This document shows positions 1 to 13,646 of a DNA stretch of 64,000 nt, one piece after another; position 1 is the stretch's first letter; each line of letters starts with the position of its first letter. Both the position numbers and the translations under genes were made by a program. The notes beneath the pieces were generated by a model. That model did not search any database, was not told the DNA's origin, and saw nothing but the letters and a program-made list of their open reading frames with translations. The DNA lies in contig JAVDOI010000011.1 in assembly GCA_032191485.1 (NCBI GenBank), positions 2,265,438 to 2,329,437 on the forward strand, written 5' to 3'. The DNA comes from Leptoclinus maculatus. Lineage: Eukaryota; Chordata; Actinopteri; Perciformes; Stichaeidae.

Positions 1-249
1 GGCAAGCGCAGGTTCTACTCTTTCAATTGCATAAAAAATGTTTTTACTCCGATTGTTTGCATATGGTGGTGTGTTCTTTATACAAACGGTAGCCTAATGC
101 TAGTTAGCATCGTAAGCAGGAAATCCAACCGCTTTACAGCAGTTTACTATCACAACTTTTACAAGAAAATGCGTATCTGACAAGTTTGTTTAGAAATGAG
201 TACCGTCTCTCAGTAATGTCTAACAAAAACATTCTCCTTCTTTCCTCAG
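1..249 (+). other. ankrd50: 3' end of an upstream ankrd50 intron
   Basis: Non-coding sequence ending in a pyrimidine-rich tract and AG (248-249) directly before the coding exon at 250. The exon opens with one base that completes a split codon, so this intron is phase 2. Its 5' end and the earlier exons lie outside the window. Nothing else is recognisable here. Confidence 0.8.
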
Positions 250-482
250 ATGCGTCCTCTTGCCTCTGCTGAGCGTTAAGCCTCCTCAGCAGTCTCTCTT
301 CCTGCTGGTGGACTCCATCGACGAAGGCTGTCAGCTGGGCGAGGGGGAGCAGGCGTCCTCCGTCGGCTCCCCCAGGACCATCGCCGAGCTCCTGGCCAGT
401 CACCACGAGTTCCTGCCTCCCTGGCTGCTCCTCATCTGCTCCGCCCGGCGTCAGAATAAGGCCATCACTAAGCTCTTCACAG
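250..482 (+). CDS. ankrd50: ankrd50 internal coding exon (Walker B / sensor 1 part of the P-loop NTPase domain)
   Basis: This 233-bp exon encodes 77 full codons starting CVLLPLLSVKPPQQS. The read frame begins at 251; base 250 ends a split codon and base 482 starts another. The acceptor AG is 248-249 after a C/T tract and the donor is CAG|GTAAAA at 483. A run of hydrophobic residues followed by DSIDEG (296-328) is a Walker B motif, and LLLICSARR (425-451) fits the sensor-1 strand of NACHT/STAND-type NTPases. The sequence agrees almost residue for residue with my memory of vertebrate ANKRD50, and the phase-1 splice to 13647 recreates the family sequence TGFRKIS. Walker A must lie in an upstream exon beyond the window. 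Reading on past the donor meets a stop at 551-553, so intron retention would truncate the protein. Confidence 0.93.
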
Positions 483-2537
483 GTAAAACAGTCCGGCAGC
501 TCTCATTCATTAATTACACTGTTGGTCAAATAAAGTGGTATCCAAATAATTGATGTCATGTTGCATCAATATATCACTGTCACAATAATTGTGATACCAT
601 TACTCACAAGTCAGTCGAAGCAGTTTGACGGATGAGACGATATTTGCACACGTCGGTACAGCTCCGTGTTTGTTTTCCGCTCAGTGGCGGTGCAGATGTG
701 ATTCATTTCACCTGAGAATGCGGTTACATACGGAGCCGGCGGCGTCGTTCCCGGCCGTTTTTTTAACAGCACCGATGCAAAAAGCTTTTTACCATCGCGA
801 CATGCCTAAAGAGATTAGGGTCACCACTGCAGACCTCAGTGAGGGTTGCAGCGCTTCCTTCACGTCCTATGACACCGCACCAAACCGGCTGCTATTATCT
901 CCCTGTCAGGCCAGCAGCCTCCACACTGGTGATGAGCTGGCATAACATTAATCAAGAGCCTGAGTGTGTGGGAGGAAGGCTCCTCCGCAGACTCGCACCG
1001 CTGTGTGTGTGTGTGTGTTACCTTTTCAAAATCCACTGAATGTGGGAGTTCCTGGTGCCCTCGGCTCGCATCTTAAAACCGTTGCGTAATAAATCCCAGC
1101 AGTCTGAGCGGTCGTTTCTGTGCTACTCCCCCCACTCGGGAGATGCATGAAGTCAGGTTCAAGGCTGAAAGCGCGCTACATGTTGTTCTTCCTTCTTTTA
1201 CAGCTTTAATGGTGTCATACAATGTCACAGTAATAGCGTTAATGTTCCATTGCTATCCTGGACTGTAACTTGTCATTTGCACACGAGGTAAAGAGAGCCT
1301 CGGGCTTCTTCTTGTTGGCGTTGCTCGTGCTGTGCGTGCTCGTATAGAGCAGCCAATGAGGAACCGGTATGATCTTGTTTTATGTTCGTCTCATTGTTAG
1401 GTATTGAAACTGATATCAATATGAAATGTTCACAAATCAGACATTGAAAGGGCATCATCTTAAACCTGCTGATATTCAGCCCCATCCAACAGGGACGACC
1501 ACTTTGGATTGCGAGAAATTATTTTGATAATTTTCACTACTTTTATTGACAAAACAATGATTTAGGAAACTAATTGCCATATTAATTACGGCCGTACAGC
1601 CCTTATACATGTATGAATACATGAACCAAGAGAGCATGCAACATATTCATTCTAAGTTGGGTGTTATATCCTTAAACACATCTACTTTGTATATTCTTAG
1701 ATGATCACATTTTTTCATTTTAACCAAAGAATAAATGTAATCGGATTAATCACGTCAACAGAATTGTCTTTATTTTAGCCTAAATGTATTAGTGGGCCCG
1801 TTGTTCAACATTGTAGAATTTTATTCCAAAACAATACATAGACTAAATACTGCTTCTGTGTTTAATACTAATACACTTCATGAATAAAGCTCAAATAGAG
1901 TGACTGCAGCTCTGAGGAGTCGGTTCAAACTGCTTTGGTCCAGTTGGGTCCAGACTGGAATCCTGGCTGTCATTGGTGTTTTCATTGTGTCTAATTTCAT
2001 GATGTGGTTCAGTGTGTTTTTCATTATCAGAGCACCTGTCTCTCATTGGAATGATTGGCATGTGTTCACAACTTCACGCCACAATGTAGTCTGAAAGTAG
2101 GTTGTCAATGACCGGCTGCAGTGAAATCTGAAGTGTGTGGGCGTCAGACTGGTGGAAGCGTAGTTTTAGATCTGATCAGTGTCGACCGTGGCGGCGAGGA
2201 GAGGAAGTTCGGGTTTTAGGACACCAGAACTCTCTTTCAGTCGTCTGTGGGTGTCGCGCGTCTAATTCCACAAACCGACTGTGATGCAAGCTGCCCACTT
2301 CATTATCGCAGAGACGTGCCCACCCACGCTCTCCTCTAACATCAAAGCGTCCACGTAGGTGCCTGTGCTAGATTAGACTCTGGATTGGTATCGGAGTGTA
2401 GCGTAAAAGTATCCTCACAGCATTTCCCAAAAAACTTTGAGCCTCCACAGACGACACAGACGGAGACAAAGTTTTATATTTGATTTCCTTTCAGCAGCAA
2501 TTTGCATTAAATCGTATTTTCTGCTTCATCCTGTGTG

Positions 2538-2563
2538 GGTGTGTGTGTGTGTGTGTGTGTGTG
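2538..2563. repeat. (GT)n microsatellite
   Basis: About 12 uninterrupted GT units in the ankrd50 intron. The Cys-Val and Thr-His ORFs across it are artefacts of the repeat. Confidence 0.95.
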
Positions 2564-3240
2564 CGCTGTCTGCCGCGTCTCGCTCCAACCATAGAATTAC
2601 ATCGGCTGATTCTATTTGCATTTGCACATAAAGTTGACAGAGGAGTCGCCGGGGGAATATATATGTATGTATGAATATAGCCACGGATGTAAATGCTAAT
2701 GAGACAATTCGATCTAACTTTCTTCGGAGTGTCTCAGGGAGTTCTGTGATTGCCTGTTTTGCCTTTTCTCTCCAGATGTTGCTCGCTGATGAGCTGTCTG
2801 TTCTTTGTTTCTGATACGGTTTGAAGGTGAATTTCATCTTGGAACAATCTGATAAACAGCAGTTATCTCTTTTCTTTTTCCTTCTTTCTTCCTCTTTGGT
2901 CTGGCTCTCATCCCCCCTTTATTCACTCCCTCTTTGATGGCGGCCCAGCTTTGGTCGGGCTTCTCATTCCAATCGGCCAGCAGTTTGATTTAAAAGACGA
3001 GTCTCCGTTTGAACAGAGGAACAAGAACCCAAAGTCGCACATTTAACCGGGAGTGGAGGACATGTGCGATGTTGCTGTTCTACATGCGTTCCATTGAGTT
3101 TGTGCATTACGATGCTCCTACAGACCTCCGACGAGTCTCGGCCTCTCTCCTTGGCTGATGCTTTTAGCGGCCTCTTTGTTTTGTCTAGCTTCAGTCTTCC
3201 GCCTTTAGTTCAACTCTGGCGATTCTTCTGCGAGACTGGC

Positions 3241-3263
3241 TTTTTTTTTTTTTTTTTTTTTTT
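3241..3263. repeat. T23 homopolymer
   Basis: Uninterrupted run of 23 T in the intron. No LINE or SINE body is recognisable next to it. Confidence 0.95.
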
Positions 3264-4377
3264 CTTCCACCCTCGCACAGAGACGGATGTAGACATGCAG
3301 GAAAAACACATTCACCCACTTACCGAGTCCTCCATTAGCTTGGGCGCCTTATTATGAATACAGCAGTGCGAATACTCCTTATTCCGGCAGCACTAGTCCT
3401 AAAATAGACCAAAGGGCTGTGGAGTATCAAATTGAGGCCAACTGTCCCCCCTAAAAATACCCTGCGTATTGTTGACGAGTCAGAGATGGCATTGACCTGC
3501 CAAAAGACTCCACTTTCACGCTCTGTGCAGAGCCAACTCCTATTTTATATGAGCGGCCTGTTTTGGTGTGGGTTTCCCAGTATGCTCTGGTCTGCGGTGA
3601 TGGGAGCGCTGTGGTTGTGTGAATGTAGTGTCGATGGAGCTCGAGGAATGACCTTTAACCAGAGGGGTCGCTTTGCAGAGAGGTTGCTGGACCAGAAGTC
3701 TGCTCCGATGGTTTTTAGTATTTCTGAAAGAATTTGGGATCCTTCTGAAGAGAGTTTAGTTGGCTTTGATTTTTAGTTTAATTCACTTGAGTCTGACACA
3801 TACTAGCTGCATCAGAGATGCCGTTTCCCCCCCTATGAGCAACGCTCTGAATTCTTCTTTCCTTGCTCAACTGTTATTCCTCGTGTCTGTCTCAGAGTGG
3901 AATGTGCTTTGGGAAGTTTTCAACACCTCCGAGACCGAGCAGGAAGAAGGAGGCATTTCTGACTCCAGCAGCAGAAAGCCGCGCTCGCATCCGCTCGGCT
4001 AAAGCCCCGCAAACAAAGAGCGTTCTGTTTGTGAGGAGGAGTACAGGAATTTTTTTGCAGAGTACCCCATGCCGGCTGACTCACATTATATGATCATTCA
4101 GTTTTGATTACGCCACATTCTTCATGTGTTATCTTTTGAAATGGACAAAAAAAAAAGATGTGAAGGAACACCGCGGCGCACTAACATCTGAGTGGATCTG
4201 TAGCTGTGCTACTTCTTTACGCCCCCAAGTGACAGCAGACTTACGGAGAGGAGCTTGTCGTTGCTGTGCTGTGCTACTGTAAGGCCACAGCAGGGGTAGC
4301 GGAGTGGAAACACTTAGGCAGCGATTTTGGTTTGGAGCCGGGGTAGAATCTGTGCCAATTTAACAAGGCCTCCGGCA

Positions 4378-4453
4378 GAAGGGAGAGCAAGGGGAAGGGG
4401 AAAGAGAGGGCGGGGTGGAGGTGGGAGATGTGCGGGGGGGGGGGGGGGGGGGG
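4378..4453 (+). repeat. Purine/G-rich tract ending in G20
   Basis: A purine-rich stretch with several GGG/GGGG runs ends in 20 consecutive G (4434-4453). It meets the simple G-quadruplex pattern on the + strand, which is the strand of the nascent ankrd50 transcript. Confidence 0.85.
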
Positions 4454-7400
4454 TTTAAATAGAAGCAGCCTCTCAGACGTGTATTTTTTTTTCACAGTTT
4501 ATACCTCAAAAATGTCCTCACACGACTGATGAAGGTGATGATATTTCAACAGAACGTATGTCAGAGATGCTCCTAGAACTTTTTCAAATGCTAGATTAGC
4601 CTCATTCAGTATATTAAGAAGCAGGCTCCCAACAAAACCAAATCCCTTTGCTTCTAGTCCCACTAAAATACATACAGAGTCGCTTGAATCATGATCCCCT
4701 CAGCATCTGCTCCATCCTAGTGTGTGATCCTTTTATGGTGTGGAGGCATCACTGAACTGTAATGGCTACCATCTGCTAGTGCTAGTGCTAGTTCAACCGG
4801 TATACCGCTGTCCGAACTGCATGCTGGGTACAGCTCGCTAGCTAGCCCGCGCTAGCACAACAGTCTGCTAACAGCGAGAGGCTCCGTCGCTACAGTAACG
4901 CTACATTAAAGAACAGAACAGAGCGATGCGGGATGAACAAAGACAGACCGGAGATGCACCGATAGAGTCTGTGCCCAAGAGAGGAGCTGGGTCTGCTGTT
5001 TGGGAGTGTTTGGGACATCGCTTGAAGAGGCTTTTGCTCCAGGCACACTATCAGAACGCAGCCCTATAGAGGTAAAGAGTCACGTGTTAAGATCTGAGAT
5101 ACCCAGCGTGAGCAGAGTATTAATCCTCCCTCCGTGACTTATCGGTGAATACATGAGGAGGTAGACGACGACGACGACGTTTAAAGGAAACACAAAACCA
5201 GTGCTGTGCTTTAGGATTTTGAGAGAACAGCCAGCATGAGCGAGGGATGAGGAAGGATGGAGAAGGCATGGATCAGTCGTTCTAATAATATAGTATCAGT
5301 GTGCTGCTGCTGCTGCTGCAGCCGGGAAAGATAATAGCTCCCCTTAAACAACCACATTCCTGCTCTGCAGTGTTACAGCAACTTCAATTAGATTGATTTC
5401 CACTATCATAAAACACAATATTATTTTTCATCCTTTTTCAATTTTACCCTCTGTTCTTCCACTTGGTCACGGGGGGCACTTGGCAGGCGTTAGGGTGTGT
5501 GTGTGCCGACACACACTAAACCACACATAAAAGCCCCCGTTAGTTATGAATCACAGCTGTAATTAAGATGTTATATTCTTGGCTCAGTCTGAGGAATGTC
5601 ACAGGAGCGCGTGGTGGCCACTTTAAGAAGACGCTCGTCCTGTGAGGCATCTTTAAGCGGGTTTACTCATTTCCTTCCTAAGATGACACATGAGGGTTTT
5701 TTTTTTTTTTTTTACCCAAAAGTATTGAGCCGGTCTTCTTCCATGCCTCACAGTATACACAGTAGATAAGTAATTGCAAATTCCACAGCTATTGTATAAT
5801 AAAAGCTAGACTTTCAGGAAATGCTGTGACTCTGGGGTGGGCCTGTGTTTTTTTTTGTTTCCTGTATTTGCGTCTCGTTTGGAGGGAGGAAAAGCCCACC
5901 CTGGCACTTGAACCACATCTTCCACCTCCACTCTGCCCGCCGTGAATGGGGCTTTCTTTACCCGGCCCCAGCCGAGAGACGGACCTGATTTACCACCAAT
6001 GATCACAAACGAAAAGGGCAGCTCTGTTTGAAAAGTTATGCTCAACCCTCCTCCACCTCTCTGAGCAGCCCTTTGTCCCGAGGCCTTGCGGGGCGAACCT
6101 GACACAGCGTACGGTCGGTCGTTCCTCTGCAGAAAAAAGGTCAACAAAACTCTCAACATCTCCCTGGATGTGTGTGTTTTTTGTTGTTGTTGTTGTATAC
6201 ATTCTTTTCGGTCAGATGCGAGACCTCACCGGAGGGGCCGCCGGGATCTTCTTGGCCGACTGACAACCCAAACACGCTCGTAAAGCAGCGAGGACGGTTT
6301 ATTTCTTCTGGGCTTTGGAACGCTCCCCGAAGACAGACAAAGATGGCTCTGCTCACCGACGCCCCAGTAAATGACACTTTTTGCAGCATCGATGGGACGC
6401 TTAGCTGTACGAATGAATAGCTGAACAGATGAATTTGTGACTGAGCTATGAAAATAAAATAGCTGTAAAGGTTTTTACGAGAGAGTAGATGCCAAGAACA
6501 ATTTTCAGGACTGAAAGCTTCGAGGCATTCTTTGAACTGAAAATTAAAAAGCCTTTATTTAATACTTCCAACACGTTTTGGCTTTGCTGCGGCCTTCATC
6601 GGAGAGAGACAAAATTGCCAAAGAGCGCATTCAACAAATGCCTTTTGTTTATAACATAATAAAACCCCCCCGTCCTCTTTTGTTAGTGTTTTCAGTATTG
6701 ATCGTCTCTGCGTCCCGATGCCTGGGCAACGAGAGCAAGGACACCGTATTTAATTATTTTACTCCCCCTTTCTTAAAATTGGCTTACGCAGACAAGCTGA
6801 TTTATGTCCGTACTCATGTATGGGTTGTCGTCTGCGAGGCTGCATGTCGAGCCTCACTTTGGATGAGCCGAAGACCATAATCCTCGCTGAATACTGTAAT
6901 TTACCGCCGTGCAGTCTGACAGCCGGGCAAATTACAGGTCTACCGTGTCTGTATCTCTAACACCTTGGGTGCTCCCCTGCAGTAACATGACTCTGAACAT
7001 GGCCGACGAACCGGCTGGCCTCTTTCCTCCCGAGGTGATGCCCTTTGGTATGTGGCATGCCCCTGCCACACTTTTATAGACTTGAGATTTTTGATTTTTT
7101 TTTTTTTTTTTTCAAGGCCGTAGTACAGAGCACGACTTGTTAGTTCTAATTGAAGGGTGTTTTAATTCAGTCTTGATTTAACTTGAGATGGAATGAATGC
7201 CGCTGCATTCCTGGCATTGGCTGGTGTTAAAAATTCCTTTTAAAGTTGTTTTTATTTTATTTTTTATACCACACTGCCTCTTAACCTGCATGCCAAGCAT
7301 GACTTTGCAAGTACCCGGATCCCCCAAATCGTCTGATCGTTTCCCTGTGAAATCCTTCAAAATGGTTCCAGACCTTCCCGGCACCGTGTGTTGGTAGCAG

Positions 7401-8758
7401 ATAATGGCTTGTTTTGACGGACATGCTTGACTTAGTAGTTCTCAGTGCAGGTGAACGGAAACATGTGCCGTTGGGACTAAATGAGGTCACGTGGAGGTCA
7501 GCTAGTGTAACGATGAACAGAAACAGGGGCAGGGAGTGAAGAAATGTGATATTGTGCGGAGCAGGGAACTCTGAGCACTAACGGGGGCTGATCGCCGCCG
7601 TGTGTCTTCATAAACAAATTGTGTATTTTAGGTTTGACAAGCAGGTGTTTTTTAAACTCCAGTTTTAAATAGAACACGTTTTATGTTACTCGGGATCACG
7701 AGTCATGTTTTAAAGCGTGATTATTGGCTGTACAAGCCCGAGTTTTCCCCACGATTGCAGAAATGAGGGAATGGACAGTTTGAATGAAGTTCTTGCTATT
7801 TATGTGATGTTGTTATTTCAGTTCTCTTTTGGAATCTCTTCCCTTGGATGACATTTTCCAGTCATGTGTGCAGCTGCAAGAAGCTCCATGATGTATAGTT
7901 CCAACTCTCTTGGGAGAGATGTCCGTTGTGGGATACAGTGAGCGAAGGCACACACTACATGTGACCAGGTGCACAGCCTCATGACTCAGTCTCTTGTCAT
8001 CATCTTAATGAGCTCCTGTCATTCAAAAGCCTGTGTACAGTCTTTTAGTTGTTTAAAAAAAAAAGAGTCATCATTTCTGGTGTGTTGTGCATGGACGATC
8101 GCATGATTGATGTTTTATTCTTTTGCGCAGGTGGTTTGATGGGTTTATCAGAAAGCAGAGCCATGCTGTAAAGAGAGAGATTACATTCGTGGTGAAGACA
8201 TCATCTCTTGTGCACTAAACTAGGAAACACTGAAAGTTGTAAGGCGTTCAACAGATCAGCCTCGTCGCAAAGCCCTCTTAAAAAATAATCCTCTGCAGCT
8301 GGCATGAATGAACATTGAGCAAAACTCTTCACATAAAGCATTTGAGCAAATAGTAATAAAGCAGGAGTCCCAATATATCGGCCCCGTCATTCAATGCCTG
8401 TGCATTGTGCAAACAGGCGGCGGGGTTCGCTATAAATAACATTAGGTGATCAAAGTGATGTGAAAAAGTATCGGTAGTTCCACTGTCATAATCCACCCCG
8501 AGCATCCATCAGTGATGCAGCCACGACAGAGAACAGAAAGCACTCTCCTCCCTCGCCATCGTAACTCTTTGGACCCGCCTCTTCTCTGTCTGGAGGTGGG
8601 AGACACTGCGCCAGCATGCAGCTCATTCTGTCACGTTCCCAATGAAGCCACGAGGAACATTAACGTAAAAGTGGAAGTCACTCTTAACGGATATATGAAG
8701 CCGGCAGTGTTGCATATTCCACACTTGAACGAGGCTGGTTTAAATGTATTCCTGTTTG

Positions 8759-8783
8759 CCCCCCTCCCCCCCCCCCCCCCCCC
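8759..8783. repeat. Poly(C) tract
   Basis: C6, T, then C18. It is one of several long poly(dC/dG) runs in the intron. Confidence 0.95.
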
Positions 8784-9727
8784 GTCAACACTGTTCAGTT
8801 GCACCGCAACGGGTTTGACTGGAAACGCTTTTCACATCCCGTTGGAAATGTAGCAGGAGGCGTGTTGGGGCAGGAGTGTTTTCATGTGCTCTGCCTCTAG
8901 CGCAACATGAATAAATTGTTAAAGTGTAATCATTTCAGTGTCTCGCCTGGTGGTCGTTTAGCCTGGCAGGGAATATACAGTACACACAGAATGCAGCTGC
9001 TAATTTCAACGGTTGCGACGGTTATCTTTGCATATTTGAATAATTTGCAGCTCCTCAGTGCCTGGCTTTGTCTCCCCTCTCTCGTGAATGAGCCACATTT
9101 ATCCGAGATAAACTGGAAAGTGTTATCTCCATTCGGCTGTTAGAGTAGAAATGAGAGATAATCAAACGGGGAACAGTATTTTTTTTTCGGGATTAAATAG
9201 CAGCAGTTTTGTTTCCAGACCGTTGGAGCTGACTCTCATCCCACATACTTGTGTTTAGGAGGTTGGCGCTCTCGTGTTTTTTGGAGCCCGGAACGCTGCA
9301 GCTGTCGAACAGACGTTTTGTCGAGCGCTGGGTTTACTGGAGAGCCCGAGGAGAGAGCAGCAAGTCTTGGGTTTCTGTTTTCTTTATGGATCAGATGACC
9401 TAAGATGGTGTCTCGCAAAGAACGCGCCTAATCGGAGATGCTGCCGCCTCGAAGAAAGCCCGGTCGATGAGCTCCGACCTCTTGATTTTCTCAGCGCGCA
9501 TTGCACACACGCTGCCTCGTTTGTCATCTGAAAAAATGAATCTCGGAGGCAAACAGTCGCTCTTTTGTACGCGGGGCTCTGTCTCTTGTGACTGGTTTCC
9601 AGTTCTGTAACGAGCGGCAGCTGGCTCAGAGGCCTGTACTCGGGAGCTGCATCCCTCACCCCGATGAATGTGTCATTTGTTGCTTGTTTAGCAGTCGCTT
9701 TTGTTCAGGCTTTTAACCATCGTCTCT

Positions 9728-9752
9728 CACACACACACACACACACACACAC
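9728..9752. repeat. (CA)n microsatellite
   Basis: About 12 CA units followed by a short TA-rich stretch. Confidence 0.95.
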
Positions 9753-10449
9753 ATATAAATAGCCTGAACACACACAATACTCAGCTACAGTTTGTATAGC
9801 CCACTTATAAGCGTGCAAAACCTAGACCATCATGGTGGCTGTTGGGTTTTTTGGAAAGAAAGGAAGTGGTTCTTGGAAGGCTTTTGAACATTTGGAGCCA
9901 ATGAAAGTTCTTGTGTTCTTGTGTAGTACTTGATCGTAGTTCATTTTACACCGCAGTCATCAAATGCCGGTCGGATGACTTTCCCCCTGTGGCTCTTTTA
10001 GTGCTCTATCTGCAGGAGTGGGGGCCGGTAATAATAATGCCGTGACTTCGCCGTGGACATCCAAGCCATATGAAGTGATGTCTGCTGATGACTTAAGTGG
10101 AAATTGTAGGTCATCTTCCAGATCCAGCAACTGAAAGATGTCTTTTGTTCATGTGTTCTGACCGGAGGCTCTTGCGTGTTCTGTTATTTTACTTCTTGCC
10201 TACAGAAATGAATAATAGTTTTTTTTTCTTCATGCTGGCTGCAGTCGAACTGTCTCCTCCTCCCTCCTCCAGCTTTCCCAGTCACTGTATCTTGATAATT
10301 GGTGTGTCAGCGACCGTGGAATGTTGGAGAGACTGTTTATCATAAACTACAGCACAGAAGCATTTTTCTTTTGTTCCCCTGAGAAAATATTCATGATGGA
10401 GTAACATCTCAAGGATTGGACTGAAATGCACACACAATGTGTTTCTTAG

Positions 10450-10463
10450 CCCCCCCCCCCCCC
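10450..10463. repeat. C14 homopolymer
   Basis: Fourteen consecutive C in the ankrd50 intron, 90 bp from a second and longer C run. Confidence 0.95.
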
Positions 10464-10552
10464 TGTGAATGGAACAAATCAACATCCAGACAAAATATTA
10501 AATGCCACACTTTGCTGGAGTGAAAAATCGTTTTTCTTTTTGTTCTTGATTT

Positions 10553-10573
10553 CCCCCCCCCCCCCCCCCCCCC
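10553..10573. repeat. C21 homopolymer
   Basis: Twenty-one consecutive C after a T-rich stretch. Length in the read may be affected by sequencing slippage. Confidence 0.95.
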
Positions 10574-12539
10574 GTTAATGGCCTCTTCCCCCGCTCTCTC
10601 AGCCAGTTGCTTTCCTGTCCTAACTGGAGCAAACCCAGAATGTCCAAAGAAGGACCGGGGTCCAGAAGGAGTAGGAGGACCAGTCAGTGACCTCAGAGAG
10701 TCACACACACTATAGGCATGGCATCATACCAGGCACCATATGTCTGCCTTTAAACATGAATCGTAAATGCAAATTTGATACGATGTGTCTTTGTCGACTG
10801 AGGCACTTGTGATTGTGCATTAGCCTCAGAAGAAGAAGCAGCATGTACACCAGCTAGTTTGGCCTTTTTAAACTAAACAAAGGAGCATTAAAAGCCTGAC
10901 ATGAAACAAAGAGAGAGAAATCCTCCGATGATTGCACGATAGGCTGAAAAGTGATCTTTAATGCTTGAAGTTGGAGCCAGAGGAGTAGCGAGTGCACCGA
11001 GAACAGGAATGCACATTCTGAAAAAAAAAATGGTACCTTCAAGTGTTTCTGTATCTTTTCATACAAATCTGAAATATTCCATTGCCAGGCTCATAATGAG
11101 CCATCGCAGCTCCTCCCACGGCCCGGTCACAATGAGGAATCGGTCAGCTTTTCCGAGCAAAGACTTTGAATATACAAAAGAATAGCTAATGGTTTTTAGT
11201 GGGAAGAAGAAGGGTAGAAGTGCTGGCCTGTTCTTACTTACCTATAGCTACTAGGCCTGCTTGCAGTGTGTCTGTCTCTTGTAATGTCCTTGACTTCTCC
11301 AGGACGGGAGTGGGAGCTGGTACACGGGGTCATGGAGCCGGAGACAACGTGCTGAAGGGAGGGTGGAAAACCTTCACACAGGCACTGAAAACAAAGGCAG
11401 GCTTGAAAGTGGGCTGGGGTTATTGAGTTTTTGTAATGATTGAGCAATTATATGGTATCATGTTGGAGAATGATTCTTTACAGCTTCATTAATTTAAAAT
11501 GTTTGCGCAGCTTTCCCCCTTGTACATTTATAGACACAAGCTTTTATTTGACTGTTTTTATGTTTCTCTCAGGTTTTGTTCCAGTTTAGTTTTGTAGAGC
11601 TGAACTTGTACGTCTATATAATCCATATTACAATAAAGTTCAAACTTACTCCCTACTTGTCTGGGGTTCCAACTTTGCCACAAAACATTGCATGGTGGGT
11701 AATTTGTGCCCATAACAAAATCTGAGAACCAAAATCATCTCCTCCCTGGTTCTTATTTTCTGACCTGTATCACAGGATTTAATACACAGCCGGTATCTGA
11801 GGTGTCATTGCCTTTAATTGAATCTGCTTTATCCCAGTTTGAAACATAACAAAGGCCTCAAGGACAAAGTAAAAGAAGATTTTTGTGAGGGCGTGCTTAT
11901 CTTAAACAAACTCTGGAGGCCGAGGATAAAGAAACCCCAACCGCTCCTTCTGTTTACCAGGGTCTGTTGTCCAAACTGTCGCTTCCTGCTTGGGAACGCT
12001 CGTTGAACTCATCAGGTCTGTTATCTGGCTTCCAGGTGTGGTTTGCATCGGCTCTATGTGGAGTAGCATTTCACAGTCTTTTATACACATACAATAGCAG
12101 TCGGATGAAGAGAGCACTGCCTCGGGCTTGGTGACCAGAGTCTGATTCATATTATATCCGGGGGAAAGTTGTGTTATATAATCAACACAGTGAGCCGTTA
12201 AAGATGAAAGTGCAGGTGCTCAATTTGATAGATTCTTTTCAACAACATTTTTTTGGTGTAGTTTCCTGTCAGTACATGAAATATTCAATCAGTAATGAGA
12301 TGCAATAATGAGATTTACTTGCCTTACTTTGAAAAGGTTAATGTTAATAAGTCCATTTTCTGCCCAGCAAAGTGCACCTATTTTAGGGTAAAAATGCAAC
12401 AGCTTTTCCCACAGTAGGAGGCCTGTTAGTCATTGTGAAATACAGTATGTCAATAACACTGACGGAGCCTCGGGTGACATTTCTTTCCTGTCCCAGTAAC
12501 CCCGAGAACCATGGGAACTGTAAATATATGTATGCAAAA

Positions 12540-12910
12540 ATGCTCTCCCTGCCCTCTGGCTGGTGGCTGCACGGATCATGAGCAGATTGTTTTAACATGG
12601 AGGAAACTTCACTTTATGCCCATTAGCCAAGGCCATTAAGGAGCCATTTCTTCCCGTCTCAGAGAGGAATTTCCATTAAAGATCACTCATTAACACCCAC
12701 TGTGATCATTTTCTAAAGGCCTGTGCTGGGAGCATGTAGAACGATAATAAGTGAGGCACTGGAGAGATGTTTTACAGACCACTGATGTGCTCCAGGCATG
12801 AAAATGTCTCCAATGCTCCCCTCCATTTCGATTATTGTACATGTTCAGCCCCTGCCACAGACTTGCTCCTGCTGATTAAGTGCTGATAACCTCAAAAGTC
12901 AATGAACGAG
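12540..12910. promoter_or_regulatory. Candidate intronic conserved non-coding stretch
   Basis: Non-repetitive sequence with repeated ATTA/TTAA homeodomain-type cores, CATTAAAGATCA-like nuclear-receptor/TCF-type sites and no low-complexity DNA, ending about 740 bp before the large exon. It looks like the mixed-composition DNA that often proves conserved. This is an inference from appearance only. Confidence 0.2.
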
Positions 12911-13646
12911 TTAGATCATCAATCACCCCAAGATAAGTGTTGAAAGAACAGTTTTTTTAGTCACTATTAGTTACTATTTTATGCAATATTTGAGTCACCA
13001 GTCTTTCCGCTAAGACTGGTACTTTCCCTTAAAGTTTGTCTTTTGATACATTTGATTGTTGCCGTACAAGGATAAACAACAGCACTGGTATATTTTAGTA
13101 TTATGTAGTCATTATTTCAGTCATATTTTTACTGAAATTATTGCTGTTTTCATTCTCACCCAGGCACACAAATTATTACAGCCGAAATTGCCTCTGCATC
13201 AGACACAATTTAGTGCAGTAATATCCATGATTTTTGTTCCTTAGTTCTTTAAGGACTTAACTGATCGTGGACTCCTGCTGATCATGTCTGCTTCCAGCGG
13301 CCAGAGGGGTTATGCACTCAATTCCTCTCAAAGGTTTTTCTTTAACAACACGGCTTTACTGTTAATAATCCTATGCCATAGGGAATTAAGGGTAGGCTTA
13401 ACCTAATTATCCAAAGGTGAAAGATCAGTGGATAAATACTGGGTATGATCTCAAGGTCAGAAATAATATAATGACTCAAGCGGCACTGTGGGGAAAGTAA
13501 CACTACTAGTCAACTATGATTTCCACTGTCGCTGCCATTAAATCATTTCAAATACTGTCCACGAAGTGTCTCTTTAAATCCTCTAGATCACCCTGACATA
13601 TCCATTTATTATCAGACTCCGCTAATGTCCATTTCTTCTCTTACAG

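Larger units (their letters stand above)
483..13646 (+). other. ankrd50: ankrd50 intron (13.2 kb, phase 1)
   Basis: Bounded by GTAAAA at 483 and by a pyrimidine tract plus ACAG at 13643-13646. Joining G (482) to GT (13647) restores a Gly codon. No further ankrd50 exon or nested gene is convincing. The short ORFs in it lack family resemblance and several come from simple repeats. Contents that can be supported are GT, CA and T tracts, unusually long G and C runs (listed separately), a CTG run near 5303-5317, and a non-repetitive stretch at 12540-12910 that may be regulatory. The rest shows nothing identifiable. Confidence 0.9.

Noticed and set aside
13625..13646. ATG-initiated start for the large exon ORF at 13625
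   Set aside because: The first 22 bases are the intron end (pyrimidine tract and ACAG); the true protein enters by splicing from 482.
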